From Amaricoccus solimangrovi (GTDB lineage: Bacteria > Pseudomonadota > Alphaproteobacteria > Rhodobacterales > Rhodobacteraceae): DNA of 64,000 nucleotides. Both the position numbers and the translations under genes were made by a program. The notes below the pieces were generated by a model. That model was given only the letters and a program-made list of their open reading frames with translations, had not been told where the DNA came from and made no database searches. The stretch spans positions 248,001 to 312,000 of the forward strand of contig NZ_VFRP01000002.1 of the NCBI RefSeq assembly GCF_006385685.1, written 5' to 3'. Numbering within the stretch: position 1 is the stretch's first letter; every line of letters begins with the position of its first letter. Of this stretch, positions 29,939-38,520 are shown in pieces.

Positions 29939-31114
29939 ATGGCAATCGCCGCGCTGATCGTCGCCGCCGGCCGTGGGACGCGGCTCGGCGGAGATATTCC
30001 CAAGCAGTACCAGGATCTTGGCGGAGAGGCGATCCTCACGCGCACGATCCGGGCGCTGCTGGCCCATCCCGAGGTGGGCGCGGTGCTGACCGTGATCGCC
30101 CCCGACGACATCATGCTCTACCACAAGGCCACGCGGGACATCGCCGACCGCCGGCTGCTGCCGCCGGTCGCCGGCGCGGACAACCGCGCGGGCTCGGTCC
30201 GGGCGGGGCTCGAGGCGCTGACGCTGCTCGCGCCCGACATGGTGCTGATCCACGACGCCGCGCGCCCCTTCGTGACCGGGGAGGTGATCGGCGCCGTGAT
30301 CGCGGCGCTGCGCGAGGTGCCGGGCGCGGTGCCCTGCCTGCCGGTGGTCGACGCGCTCTGGGAGATCGACCGGGGCCGCGCCGGCCGCGCCATCCCGCGC
30401 GACGGGCTGACCCGGGCGCAGACGCCGCAGGGTTTCGCCTTCAACGCGATCCTCGCCGCGCATCGCGGTCTCGCCGATCCGGCGCGCGCGCTCGACGACG
30501 TCGCGGTGGCGCGGGAGGCCGGGCTCGCGGTGCGGATCGTGCCGGGCGACGAGGCGAATGTGAAGATCACCACCCCGGCCGATCTCGTCCGCGCCCGGGC
30601 GCGCGTCGCGGATCCGGCCGTTCAGGAGACTGCCATGGATATCCGCGTCGGCAACGGTTTCGACGTCCACGCCTTCGGCCCCGGCGACGGGGTCACGCTC
30701 TGCGGCGTGCGCCTGCCCTTCGACCGCGGCCTCGTCGGCCATTCCGACGCCGACGTGGGCATGCACGCGCTGACCGACGCGATCTTCGGCGCGCTCGCCG
30801 AGGGCGACATCGGCCAGTGGTTCCCGCCGTCGGAGCCGGAATGGAAGGGCGCCGCCTCGGAGATCTTCCTGCGCAAGGCGGTGGAGCGGGCGGATGCGCG
30901 CGGCTTCGCGGTCAGCGCGCTCGACTGCACCCTGGTCTGCGAGAAGCCGAAGATCGGCCCCCGCGCCGCCGAGATGCGCGCGGAACTGGCGCGCATCACC
31001 GGGATCGACCTGGAGCGGATCAGCGTGAAGGCGACGACCTCCGAACGGCTCGGCTTCACCGGGCGCGAGGAAGGCATCGCCGCGCTCGCCACGGCGACGC
31101 TGGTGAAGCCGTGA
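29939..31114 (+). CDS. ispDF: Bifunctional IspD/IspF of the MEP isoprenoid pathway
   Basis: Fused 2-C-methyl-D-erythritol 4-phosphate cytidylyltransferase (IspD, residues 1 to about 225) and 2-C-methyl-D-erythritol 2,4-cyclodiphosphate synthase (IspF, from M233). IspD shows GRGTRLGGDIPKQY, HDAARP and TPQGF. IspF shows the zinc ligands D242, H244 and H276 (GFDVHAF, GMHAL) and the C-terminal FTGREEGIAA. The fusion is common in alphaproteobacteria and skips IspE. The ATG follows a G-rich ribosome site. pgpA follows with overlapping stop/start. Confidence 0.96.
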   Translation: MAIAALIVAAGRGTRLGGDIPKQYQDLGGEAILTRTIRALLAHPEVGAVLTVIAPDDIMLYHKATRDIADRRLLPPVAGADNRAGSVRAGLEALTLLAPDMVLIHDAARPFVTGEVIGAVIAALREVPGAVPCLPVVDALWEIDRGRAGRAIPRDGLTRAQTPQGFAFNAILAAHRGLADPARALDDVAVAREAGLAVRIVPGDEANVKITTPADLVRARARVADPAVQETAMDIRVGNGFDVHAFGPGDGVTLCGVRLPFDRGLVGHSDADVGMHALTDAIFGALAEGDIGQWFPPSEPEWKGAASEIFLRKAVERADARGFAVSALDCTLVCEKPKIGPRAAEMRAELARITGIDLERISVKATTSERLGFTGREEGIAALATATLVKP

Positions 31115-31605
31115 CGCGGTTCATCGCGACCTTCGCCGGGGTCGGGCTGCTGCGCCCCGCGCCCGGCACCTGGGGCTCGCTCGCCGCCGTCGCGCTCGGC
31201 TACCTGCTGCACCGGCTCGGCGGCTTCCCGCTGCTCGGTTTCGCGACGCTCGCGCTGTTCCTGGTCGGGTTCTGGGCGGTGCGGATCGAGACCGCCGACG
31301 ACCCGGCGAAGGATCCGGGCGAATTCGTCGTCGACGAGGTGGTGGGCCAGTGGATCGCCCTCTTCCCGCTCTCGGCCGGGCTCTGGGCGATGGGCGCGCC
31401 GCCGGCGCTCTTCCCGTGGCCGGGCTGGGTCGGCGGCTTCCTGATGTTCCGGCTGTTCGACATCTGGAAGCCCTGGCTCGTCGGCCGGGCCGACCGGCTG
31501 CACTCGCCGCTCGGCCTGATGCTCGACGACGTGGTGGCGGGCCTATTCGCCGCGGTCGCGGTCGCGGTCGCGGCGGCGATCTCGCACGGCCTCATGGGCA
31601 TGTGA
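31111..31605 (+). CDS. pgpA: Phosphatidylglycerophosphatase A
   Basis: Membrane phosphatase making phosphatidylglycerol. The 164-residue protein has the family N-terminus FAGVGLLRPAPGTWGSL, ETADDPAKDPGEFVVDEVVGQ (metal-binding acidic cluster, here written to its first 20 residues), RLFDIWKPW and GLMLDDVVAG, with three or four hydrophobic segments. The start is GTG 31111, which overlaps the ispDF stop in the form GTGA, so translation is coupled. Confidence 0.93.
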   Translation: MTRFIATFAGVGLLRPAPGTWGSLAAVALGYLLHRLGGFPLLGFATLALFLVGFWAVRIETADDPAKDPGEFVVDEVVGQWIALFPLSAGLWAMGAPPALFPWPGWVGGFLMFRLFDIWKPWLVGRADRLHSPLGLMLDDVVAGLFAAVAVAVAAAISHGLMGM

Positions 31606-31619
31606 CGGGAGGCGCGGAG

Positions 31620-32120
31620 ATGGCCGGGGCGGGCATGATCGACGAGACGCGGGCGCGCGCGCTCCTCGGGGCGGCGCGGGCGCGGGGCTGGCATGTCGCG
31701 ACCGCGGAGAGCTGCACCGGCGGGCTGGTGGCCGCGGCGCTGACCGACATCCCCGGCTCCTCGGACGTGTTCGACCGGGGCTATCTCACCTATTCCAACG
31801 CGGCCAAGTCCGAGATGATCGGCGTGCCGGGCGACCTCATCGCCGAGCACGGCGCGGTTTCCGAGCCGGTCGCCCGCGCGATGGCCGAGGGGGCGCGCCG
31901 CGCCTCCGGCGCCGATCTCGCCATCGCGATCACCGGCGTGGCGGGCCCCGGCGCCTCGGCGGCGAAACCCGAGGGGCTGGTCTGGTTCGCCACCGCCACC
32001 GCCCGGGGCACCGTCGCGGAGCGGCGCGACTTCGGGCCGCTCGGCCGGGGGAACGTGCGGGCGCGCGCGGTCGAGACCGCGCTCGAACTCGGGCTTCAGG
32101 CGGTGGTGGGCGCGCCGTAG
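31620..32120 (+). CDS. pncC: Nicotinamide-nucleotide amidohydrolase (CinA C-terminal type)
   Basis: Deamidates nicotinamide mononucleotide to nicotinate mononucleotide in NAD recycling. The 166-residue protein is the stand-alone C-terminal CinA domain: TAESCTGGLVAAALTDIPGSS, YLTYSNAAK, AVSEPVARAMAEGA, ITGVAGPGA and KPEGLVWFA. A GGGAGG site precedes ATG 31620. Its last 25 bases overlap the convergent Coq10-like gene, so the two C-termini are encoded by the same DNA. Confidence 0.92.
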   Translation: MAGAGMIDETRARALLGAARARGWHVATAESCTGGLVAAALTDIPGSSDVFDRGYLTYSNAAKSEMIGVPGDLIAEHGAVSEPVARAMAEGARRASGADLAIAITGVAGPGASAAKPEGLVWFATATARGTVAERRDFGPLGRGNVRARAVETALELGLQAVVGAP

Positions 32121-32563
32121 AGCGCCGCCGCCCGCGCCTCGAAGGCGCGCACGATCCGGAGCATCGCCTCGTTGAACACGAAGCCGATCAGCTTCGAGAG
32201 GATCGCGGAGCGGAACTCGAAATCGACGAAGAAATCCACCTCGCAGCGGTGCTCGCCGAGCGGGACGAACTTCCAGCGGTTGCGCAGGTAGCGGAAGGGG
32301 CCGTCGATGTATTCGACGTCGATCGTGCGCGCCTCGGGCCGCATCGTCACGCGGCTGCCGAACTTCTCGCGGTAGACCTTGAACGAGATGACGAGATCGG
32401 CCTCCATCACCTCGCCCCCGCCGTCGGGCAGCGGCGTCACCGAGCGGATCCGCGCCGCCGAGCACCAGGGCAGGAATTCGGGATAGCGTCCGACATCGGC
32501 GATCAGCGCGTACATCTGATCGGCCGAATAGGGCATGATCCGGGTTTCCGCGTGGGTGGGCAT
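32096..32563 (-). CDS. Coq10/RatA-type START-like protein
   Basis: A 155-residue polyketide-cyclase/START fold protein. Family marks are the N-terminal ADQMYALIADVGRYPEFLPWC and the C-terminal NEAMLRIVRAFEARA helix. Proteins of this family bind ubiquinone and help the respiratory chain in eukaryotes and many alphaproteobacteria; the E. coli member was described as a toxin (RatA), but nothing here suggests a toxin-antitoxin pair. ATG 32563 was chosen for the family N-terminus. It converges with pncC with a 25-base overlap. Confidence 0.88.
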   Translation of the reverse strand: MPTHAETRIMPYSADQMYALIADVGRYPEFLPWCSAARIRSVTPLPDGGGEVMEADLVISFKVYREKFGSRVTMRPEARTIDVEYIDGPFRYLRNRWKFVPLGEHRCEVDFFVDFEFRSAILSKLIGFVFNEAMLRIVRAFEARAAALYGAPTTA

Positions 32564-32655
32564 GGGTCGCTCGACCTTCTGTACTGGCCCGGGGCGCGCG
32601 CCCGGGTTTCGCGTTGTCGGTCCCGGTATTTGACAATAGGATCCGGCGGGCACAA

Positions 32656-32684
32656 GGCCCGGGGGCAAGAACTTGCCCCGGGCC
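32656..32684. repeat. Large inverted repeat upstream of hpt
   Basis: GGCCC plus GGGGCAAG on the left (32656-32669, one bulged G) match CTTGCCCC plus GGGCC on the right (32672-32684). The arms are separated by only two bases. It lies 46 bases before the hpt ATG, between divergent genes. It could be an operator read as double-stranded DNA or an mRNA hairpin in the hpt leader. Confidence 0.5.
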
Positions 32685-32729
32685 CCCGAGGCGGCGGCGC
32701 GCCGCGCAATGCGAGGATCAAGGTCCGGA

Positions 32730-33275
32730 ATGAACCCCCGCCCCTATGCGATCGACACGCTGATCTCCGCGAAGGCGATCGCGGCCCGGGTCGAGTCGCT
32801 CGCCCGCGAGATCTCCGAATTCTACCAAGGCACCGAGAAGCTCGTGGTGGTCGGCCTGCTGCGCGGCTCCTTCATCTTCATCGCCGATCTGGTGCGCGAG
32901 ATCGACCTGCCGATCGAGGTCGATTTCCTCGAGGCCTCCTCCTACGGCAATGCGATGGAATCGAGCCGCGAGGTGCGGATCCTGAAGGACCTGCGCGGCG
33001 AGATCGAGGGGCGCGACGTGCTGGTGGTGGAGGACATCATCGACACGGGTTTCACCCTCAGCCACGTGCTCGCGATCCTGCGCACGCGCCGTCCGCGGCG
33101 GCTCGAGGTCTGCGCGCTGCTCGACAAGCCGTCGCGGCGCGAGGTCGCGGTCGATGCGCGCTGGATCGGCTTCGAGATCCCGGACCGCTTCGTGGTCGGC
33201 TACGGCATCGACTACGGCCAGCGCAACCGCAACCTGCCCTTCATCGGGGCGGTGCGCTTCGCCGAGCATTCCTGA
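32730..33275 (+). CDS. hpt: Hypoxanthine phosphoribosyltransferase
   Basis: Purine salvage enzyme joining hypoxanthine or guanine to PRPP. The 181-residue protein has [14 protein letters not shown], the PRPP-binding loop [14 protein letters not shown] and [16 protein letters not shown] near the base-binding site. The ATG 32730 follows an AAGGTCCGGA ribosome site. Its stop is 5 bases from the convergent short acidic protein gene. Confidence 0.94.
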   Translation: MNPRPYAIDTLISAKAIAARVESLAREISEFYQGTEKLVVVGLLRGSFIFIADLVREIDLPIEVDFLEASSYGNAMESSREVRILKDLRGEIEGRDVLVVEDIIDTGFTLSHVLAILRTRRPRRLEVCALLDKPSRREVAVDARWIGFEIPDRFVVGYGIDYGQRNRNLPFIGAVRFAEHS

Positions 33276-33280
33276 GAAGG

Positions 33281-33703
33281 TCAGTCGCCGCCGCGTTCGG
33301 CGCGGAGCGCCTCCTCGACCTCGCGCCGGACCATCCGGCGCAGGTCGCGGCTGATGCGCTCGCCGAATTCGCCGCGAAGTTCCTCGCGCACGATCTCGTT
33401 CACGATGCGCCGCAGCCCTTCCTCGTCGAGGATCGGGGCGCCGGAGAGCAGGCCCGCCCCCTCGGCCAGCCGGCCGGGCGCGGCGCGCGCGTCCACCCGC
33501 ATGTCCGGGGTCAGCATCAGCACGCCCTCCCCGGCCTCTTCCTCGCCGATCTCGTCGGGCTCGTGCATCCGGGCGCTGGTCTCGGCCGAGACGAGGGCGC
33601 GGATCGAGGCGAGCACCTCGGACAGCGCCTGCCGGTTCGGGCCTTTCGCCTGATCCTCGGGCTGGTGGTCCGGACGGTCCTCGTCGCCCGACATGCGCGT
33701 CAC
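33281..33703 (-). CDS. Short acidic protein with PopZ-like end motifs
   Basis: A 140-residue hydrophilic protein I cannot name with certainty. It has a conserved-looking N-terminal helix LSEVLASIRALVSAE (about 27-41), a disordered acidic and proline/alanine-rich middle, and a charged C-terminal helix LDEEGLRRIVNEIVREE then ISRDLRRMVRREVEEAL. Two short end helices around a disordered acidic linker recall PopZ/DUF2497 polar-organising proteins, but similarity is limited. GTG 33703 overlaps the tolC stop (GTGA); ATG 33694 is an alternative. It is probably co-transcribed with tolC. Confidence 0.68.
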   Translation of the reverse strand: MTRMSGDEDRPDHQPEDQAKGPNRQALSEVLASIRALVSAETSARMHEPDEIGEEEAGEGVLMLTPDMRVDARAAPGRLAEGAGLLSGAPILDEEGLRRIVNEIVREELRGEFGERISRDLRRMVRREVEEALRAERGGD

Positions 33704-35091
33704 TGCTGCCAGCGGGCGCGGACGCGGTCGACGGCGGAGGTATCGTAGCCACCGCGCGGGCCGTTCCGGACCTGGTTGAAATAGACGTTCGGGTCGTAGT
33801 CCTGCACGCCGAGCTTCAGATGCTCGGCCGTGAGCAGGCCCATCGCCTGGAGCACGGCGTAGGCGGCGACGTATTCGTTGCGATGCGAGCGCACCACCTC
33901 GGCCTCCGCCTGCAGCCGGTCCTGGTTCGAGTTCAGCACGTCGAGCGTCGAGCGCGCGCCGAGGCGGGCTTCCTCGACCACGCCCTCGTAGGCGATGCGC
34001 GAGGCGTCGAGCTGGCGCTGGTTCGCGAGGATCGTCGCCTTCGCGACGTCGAGCTGGATCCAGGCCGCGTTGACGTTCTGCGTGACGTTGCGGCCGGCGG
34101 CCTGCAGTTGCGACTTGCGCTGATCGACGACCTGCTGCGCCTGGCGCACGACGCTGTCGAGATTGCCGCCGGTGGTGAGCGGCAGGCTGCCGCTGACCCC
34201 GACCTGGCCGATCATCCGGTCATAGCCCTGGTAGCGGTTGTAGCCCTGATAGCCGTAGGAGCCGGAGACCGAGACGGTCGGACCCTTGGCGGCGAGCGCG
34301 CGGTCGAAATCGGCGATCGCGCCGCGCTCGGCGAACTGGGCGGAGATGATCTGCGGGTTGCTGCGCAGGCCGATCGCGACCGCGTCGCGCACCGTCTTCG
34401 TCAGATCCGGCGTCGGCGGCGGCGGCTCGAGATCGCCGGGGAGCGTGCCGACCGCGGCGAGATAGGCCTGGCGCGCGGTCTGGAGATTGCCCTCCGCGTC
34501 GGCGAGCTGGGCGCGCGAGCTCTGCAGCTGCGCCTCGGTCAGGCTGACGTCGGTGCGCGTCACCTCGCCCACGTCGAAACGGTTGTTGATCGCGCGCCGC
34601 TGCTCCTCGAGCACCTGCACGTCGTTCCGCGCGATCTGAAGGAATTCCACCGCCTGGCGCACGTCCATGTAGGACGAGACCGCCGCGTAGAGCACCTGCT
34701 GCTCCACGTCGAGCAGGTCGGCGCGGGCCGCGGCGATCGACATCCGGGCGGATTCGATCGCGGCCGCGGTCTGGCCGTGGTCGTAGACGAGAAGGCTCGC
34801 CTCGAGCGCCGCGTTGTAATAGTCCGGAATCTGGACGTAATCGTCGTCCGAGACCGCGAAGGCATTCGCACTCGCGGACAGCTGCGACTGGATCTTCTTC
34901 GCGGATTCCGCCTGCGGCAGCCGTTCGTCGGTGGCGCGCAGCGCGGCGCGCGCCGCCTGAAGCGTCGGGCTGGTCTGGTAGGCCTTCACCAGGGTGTCGG
35001 CGAGTGTCTCGGCGAAACCGGCCCCGGGCAACGCCACGGCGACCGCCATGGCCGTCGACATCAGAAACGGTCGAAGTCGCTTCGCCATCAT
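33700..35091 (-). CDS. tolC: TolC-family outer-membrane channel
   Basis: Outer-membrane exit duct for type I secretion and efflux pumps. The 463-residue protein has a signal peptide ending near GAGFAE and two homologous outer-membrane-efflux repeats, each with a long helical hairpin: residues about 30-215 and 230-420. Family marks are NNRFDVGEVTRTDV in repeat 1 and EEARLGARSTLDVLN in repeat 2. A tyrosine/glycine-rich tandem (YQGYNR then YQGYDR) occupies a beta-barrel loop. The start has an AGGAC ribosome site. It is a plausible partner of the exporter at 11.5-14.5 kb. Confidence 0.93.
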   Translation of the reverse strand: MMAKRLRPFLMSTAMAVAVALPGAGFAETLADTLVKAYQTSPTLQAARAALRATDERLPQAESAKKIQSQLSASANAFAVSDDDYVQIPDYYNAALEASLLVYDHGQTAAAIESARMSIAAARADLLDVEQQVLYAAVSSYMDVRQAVEFLQIARNDVQVLEEQRRAINNRFDVGEVTRTDVSLTEAQLQSSRAQLADAEGNLQTARQAYLAAVGTLPGDLEPPPPTPDLTKTVRDAVAIGLRSNPQIISAQFAERGAIADFDRALAAKGPTVSVSGSYGYQGYNRYQGYDRMIGQVGVSGSLPLTTGGNLDSVVRQAQQVVDQRKSQLQAAGRNVTQNVNAAWIQLDVAKATILANQRQLDASRIAYEGVVEEARLGARSTLDVLNSNQDRLQAEAEVVRSHRNEYVAAYAVLQAMGLLTAEHLKLGVQDYDPNVYFNQVRNGPRGGYDTSAVDRVRARWQQ

Positions 35092-35157
35092 GTCCTCGAT
35101 TAACTGCTCCCGGCCCGCTGGCCGGGCTTCGTGCGCGCGACTATCGTCCGGGCGGGC

Positions 35158-35811
35158 TCAGAATACAAATGTTTTCGCCGTTTCGAAACCGATTAGTTTC
35201 GGCGCCGAGGCGTCGAAGACACGCCTCCAGGCGATGCCATGGGCCATCTTGATCCCGAGCCGCGCCTGGCCGCCGCGGCCTTCGAGGAAGATCGCGACGA
35301 TCCGGCCGCCCATCTTGAGCTGGTCGGTGATCGCCTCCGGCAGCACCTCGATCCCGCCCTCGACGATGATCGCGTCGTAGGGGCCCTGCCCTGGCACGCC
35401 GGCGGCGAGCGGTCCGTTCTCGACGATCGCATTGTCGACCGAATGGGCGGAGAGCAGCGTCTCGGCCCGGCCGGCGAGATCCTCGATCTCCTCGAGCGCG
35501 ATAACCGCCTCGGCCATGCGCGCGAGCACCGCGCTCGAATAGCCGTAACCGCAGCCGATATCGAGCACGAGGTCGGAGCCGCCGACGTTGAGCGCGTCGA
35601 GCATCTTCGCGAAGACCCGGGGATCGAGCAGGACGCGCCCCGGCGCGATCGGCATGTGCTCGCCGAGATAGGCCACCGGCCGCAGCGCCTCGGGCAGGAA
35701 CTCCTCCCGCGGGACGGCCAGCATCGCCTCGATGATGGGATACCGGGTCACGTCGGACGGACGAACCTGGCAATCGACCATGGCTTCGCGCGCCGCTGCG
35801 AAATCGATCAT
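35158..35811 (-). CDS. pcm: Protein-L-isoaspartate O-methyltransferase family protein
   Basis: SAM-dependent methyltransferase expected to repair isoaspartyl residues. The 217-residue protein shows the N-terminal MVDCQVRPSDV typical of the alphaproteobacterial branch, the SAM motif VLDIGCGYGYSSAVLA, ALEEIEDLAGRAE and PYDAIIVEGG. It precedes tolC on the same strand with a 66-base gap, a common neighbourhood in Rhodobacterales. Whether it repairs proteins or modifies another substrate cannot be told from sequence. Confidence 0.87.
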   Translation of the reverse strand: MIDFAAAREAMVDCQVRPSDVTRYPIIEAMLAVPREEFLPEALRPVAYLGEHMPIAPGRVLLDPRVFAKMLDALNVGGSDLVLDIGCGYGYSSAVLARMAEAVIALEEIEDLAGRAETLLSAHSVDNAIVENGPLAAGVPGQGPYDAIIVEGGIEVLPEAITDQLKMGGRIVAIFLEGRGGQARLGIKMAHGIAWRRVFDASAPKLIGFETAKTFVF

Positions 35812-35897
35812 GCTGGGAAACCCCGGAGCTTATTGTCTGTCGGCAGCCGTGATCGCACATTTTCCGCGGGGCGGCAACCGAGAGCCCCGCGCCGCCC

Positions 35898-37031
35898 TCA
35901 GCGCCCGGCGAGCGCGTCGAGGAGGTCGTTCACCGTCTTAACCATCGCCGGAAAGCCCGTGACGCTGAACTGGTTCATCGCCGCGAAGACGGCGACCTTC
36001 CGGCTCGGCGCCATCGCGACATAGGAGAAGACGCCCTGCAGCCCGCCGGTCTTCTGCAGGACGAGCGGCGCGTTGTCGCGGGGCAGCATCACGACCCAGC
36101 CGAGCCCCATCGCATCCATCGTCCCGCCGTCGTCGAGGCCCGAGACCGGGTCGAGCCCGTCGCGGTAGCGCCAGGCGGCCTGGTCGAGCAGGCGCCATTC
36201 CGCGTCCTCGGCGGAACCGGTGTCGAGCTGCCAGGCGAGCCAGCGCAGCATGTCGTTCGGCGTCGAATAGAGCCCGCCCGCGCATTCGATCGTGACCGGC
36301 GTCGGCGCGAAGGGCATCGGCGCGCCCGAGAAGTCATGGCCGCGCATCAGCCGCGGCTCCTGCTCCGGCGTGGGGGCGAAGGTCGTGTCGGCCATGCCGT
36401 TCGGCCTCAGCACGCGCTCGGCCAGCAGATCCGCGTAGGGCTGGCCGGCGGTATGGGCGAGCGCGGCGCCGAGCAGGTCGAAACCGTAGTTGGAATAGAG
36501 GATGCCCCGCCCCGGCGTGAAGAGAAGCGGCGCCCCCAGCCCCGCGAGCTGCGCGGCGTGGGTATTGCCGGCGAAGGGATCGTCGGGCGGCCCCGGCTGG
36601 GCCGGCACCTCGCGCGGCAGGCCCGAGGACTGGGTGACGAGATCGATGAGGCGAATCGGAACGCCGTCGCGCTCGGGAAAGCTCACCCCCTCGAAACCCG
36701 CGCGCGATTCCAGCGTGTCTGTCAGCGCGAGCCTGTCCCGCGCGACGAGATCCGCGAGCGCGGCGCCGCAGAAGACCTTGCTGATCGAGCCGACGCGCAG
36801 CAGCGTGTCGCCGTCGGGTGCCTGGCCGTCGCCCCGGTCGCCGAAGCCGCGCACCGCCGTCTCGCCGTCGCGGATCGCCGCGAGCACGAAACCCGGGGAG
36901 CCGACGCTGAGCGAGCCAATCACCCCGTCGAACTCCACCATCTCGTCGAGCAGCGGATCGGCGCGGCCGGGCGCCGCCCCCGGGCCGATCCAGAGGCCGA
37001 GCAGCAGTCCCGCCAGGATCTTCGCGCGCAT
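35898..37031 (-). CDS. Serine hydrolase of the class C beta-lactamase/AmpH family
   Basis: An exported 377-residue penicillin-binding-protein-like hydrolase. It has a signal peptide (about 1-24, ending GRADP), the catalytic SxxK as S82-I-S-K85, the YxN motif Y179-S-N181 and a KTG triad K327-T-G329. It could be a D-Ala-D-Ala carboxypeptidase/esterase or a beta-lactamase; sequence alone does not decide. ATG 37031 is preceded by a strong GGAGGGAGAG site. It diverges from the amino-acid ABC transporter over 180 bases, in which I see no clear promoter. Confidence 0.87.
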   Translation of the reverse strand: MRAKILAGLLLGLWIGPGAAPGRADPLLDEMVEFDGVIGSLSVGSPGFVLAAIRDGETAVRGFGDRGDGQAPDGDTLLRVGSISKVFCGAALADLVARDRLALTDTLESRAGFEGVSFPERDGVPIRLIDLVTQSSGLPREVPAQPGPPDDPFAGNTHAAQLAGLGAPLLFTPGRGILYSNYGFDLLGAALAHTAGQPYADLLAERVLRPNGMADTTFAPTPEQEPRLMRGHDFSGAPMPFAPTPVTIECAGGLYSTPNDMLRWLAWQLDTGSAEDAEWRLLDQAAWRYRDGLDPVSGLDDGGTMDAMGLGWVVMLPRDNAPLVLQKTGGLQGVFSYVAMAPSRKVAVFAAMNQFSVTGFPAMVKTVNDLLDALAGR

Positions 37032-37211
37032 CCCGTCTCTCCCTCCCGTGACCCGGCGCCTTCCGAGTCGTCCGGGCGAGGATAGACCGGAAATTCCCCG
37101 CGGGGCCGCGGGTTTCGCCGCCGGGGTAGACATTCGCGCGGACGGCCGACAATCTCGACGCCGAGAGAGCGGCGGCGCGGTCCGCGGCCGAAGCATCGCG
37201 GAGCCCGAGAG

Positions 37212-38507
37212 ATGACGAAGATCCCTGTTCCCGGCACGCTGTCGCGCCGCGGCCTGTTGCGCGGCATGGCCGCGGGCGGCGGGCTGATCGCGGGCGCCGG
37301 CGCCTTCCCCCGCTTCGTCCAGGCGCAAAGTTCCGCCCCCTACCGGCTCGGTTTCCAGGTGCATCGCACCGGTATCGGCGCCACCTACGGGCGCTGGTAC
37401 GAACGCACGGTGAACGCCGCGCTCGAGGTGCTGAACGCGGGCGGCGGGATCAACGGCCGTCCGGTCGAACTCGTCTTCGAGGACGATGCGACCGACCCGA
37501 AGCGCGGCGCGGAGGTGTTCGAGAAGCTCGTGACGCGGCATGGCTGCGACCTCGTCTTCGGCGCGCTCTTCTCCCATGTCGTCGTCGGCACGGCGCCGCG
37601 CGCGCAGGAACTGAAGGTGCCCTATCTTGTCTGTTCGGAGGGCCACCACGTCGCCTCCGGCGCGCTCAACCGCTGGACGCTCCAGCCCGGCATCACCGAT
37701 GTGAAGAGCCAGGTGCAGGCGATGGCGCCATGGGTCTCGGCGAACCTCGGCAAGAAGGTCACGATGATCTATCCCGACTACGCGTTCGGCTACGATCACC
37801 GCGACAATTTCACCGCCGCGATGGCCGCGCAGGGCGGCGAGGTGATCGCCGCGCTCGGCATTCCGCCGACCGAGACCTCCTTCACGCGCTACCTGCCCCG
37901 GATCCCGAAGGAGACCGAGGTGATCTACCATGTGATGGTCGGCCCCGCGGTGCTGACCTTCGTCAAGGAACTCGGCGAATTCTATTCCGGCGGCGATCAT
38001 CCGGCGATCTTCGGCTTCATCGACTCGCTCGAGGGCGTCGACGTCGCGAGCCCGGGGCTCGAGTTCCTCGAGGGCACGCATTTCTGGGAAGGCCAGTGCC
38101 GCGATCTCCAGGAGGATGCGACGCCGGTGGAGACCTTCTACCGCGAGGCGGTGGGCGTGGATGCGAAGGGGGCCGCGATCGAGGATCCGCGCAACATCTC
38201 GACCTATTCGCACATGTTCTCGACCTGGGAGACGCTCTTCGCGCTCAAGACCGCGATGGAGGCGGCGCAGTACGGCGGCCGGGAGGATGGCGAGGCGCTG
38301 GTCGAGGCCTTCGAGGCGATGAGCGAGATGCCCTATTCGAACGAGCATCCGCAGGGCGACAAGATCTTCAACGGGCGCACGCACCAGGCCTTCGGGGTCC
38401 AGAACATCTCGAAGATCGAGGACGGGCGGCTGGTCCGGGTCCATACGACGACGATCGAGGACGGGCTCTATCCCGACGAGGTGGACTACACCACGCGGCC
38501 CTTCTGA
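37212..38507 (+). CDS. ABC transporter substrate-binding protein, branched-chain amino-acid type
   Basis: Periplasmic binding protein (Peripla_BP_6 fold), 431 residues, first gene of a five-gene transport operon. A twin-arginine signal is present (LSRRGLLRGMAAGGGLIAGA). Type I binding-fold marks are ALEVLNAGGGINGRPVELVF, DATDPKRGAEVFEKLV and the ligand-pocket region YLVCSEGHH. The substrate is not evident; amides, amino acids or aromatic acids are possible. It is followed 13 bases later by the permease gene. Confidence 0.92.
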   Translation: MTKIPVPGTLSRRGLLRGMAAGGGLIAGAGAFPRFVQAQSSAPYRLGFQVHRTGIGATYGRWYERTVNAALEVLNAGGGINGRPVELVFEDDATDPKRGAEVFEKLVTRHGCDLVFGALFSHVVVGTAPRAQELKVPYLVCSEGHHVASGALNRWTLQPGITDVKSQVQAMAPWVSANLGKKVTMIYPDYAFGYDHRDNFTAAMAAQGGEVIAALGIPPTETSFTRYLPRIPKETEVIYHVMVGPAVLTFVKELGEFYSGGDHPAIFGFIDSLEGVDVASPGLEFLEGTHFWEGQCRDLQEDATPVETFYREAVGVDAKGAAIEDPRNISTYSHMFSTWETLFALKTAMEAAQYGGREDGEALVEAFEAMSEMPYSNEHPQGDKIFNGRTHQAFGVQNISKIEDGRLVRVHTTTIEDGLYPDEVDYTTRPF

Positions 38508-38520
38508 CCCCGCCCGCGCC

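Noticed and set aside
32096-32563. Toxin of a RatA/RatB toxin-antitoxin pair
   Set aside because: The RatA name comes from one E. coli study. No antitoxin partner is present and the sequence fits the ubiquinone-binding Coq10 branch.
36334-37152. Additional minus-strand gene overlapping the beta-lactamase-like gene
   Set aside because: Arg/Gly-rich shadow frame; the beta-lactamase frame holds SISK, YSN and KTG in order.
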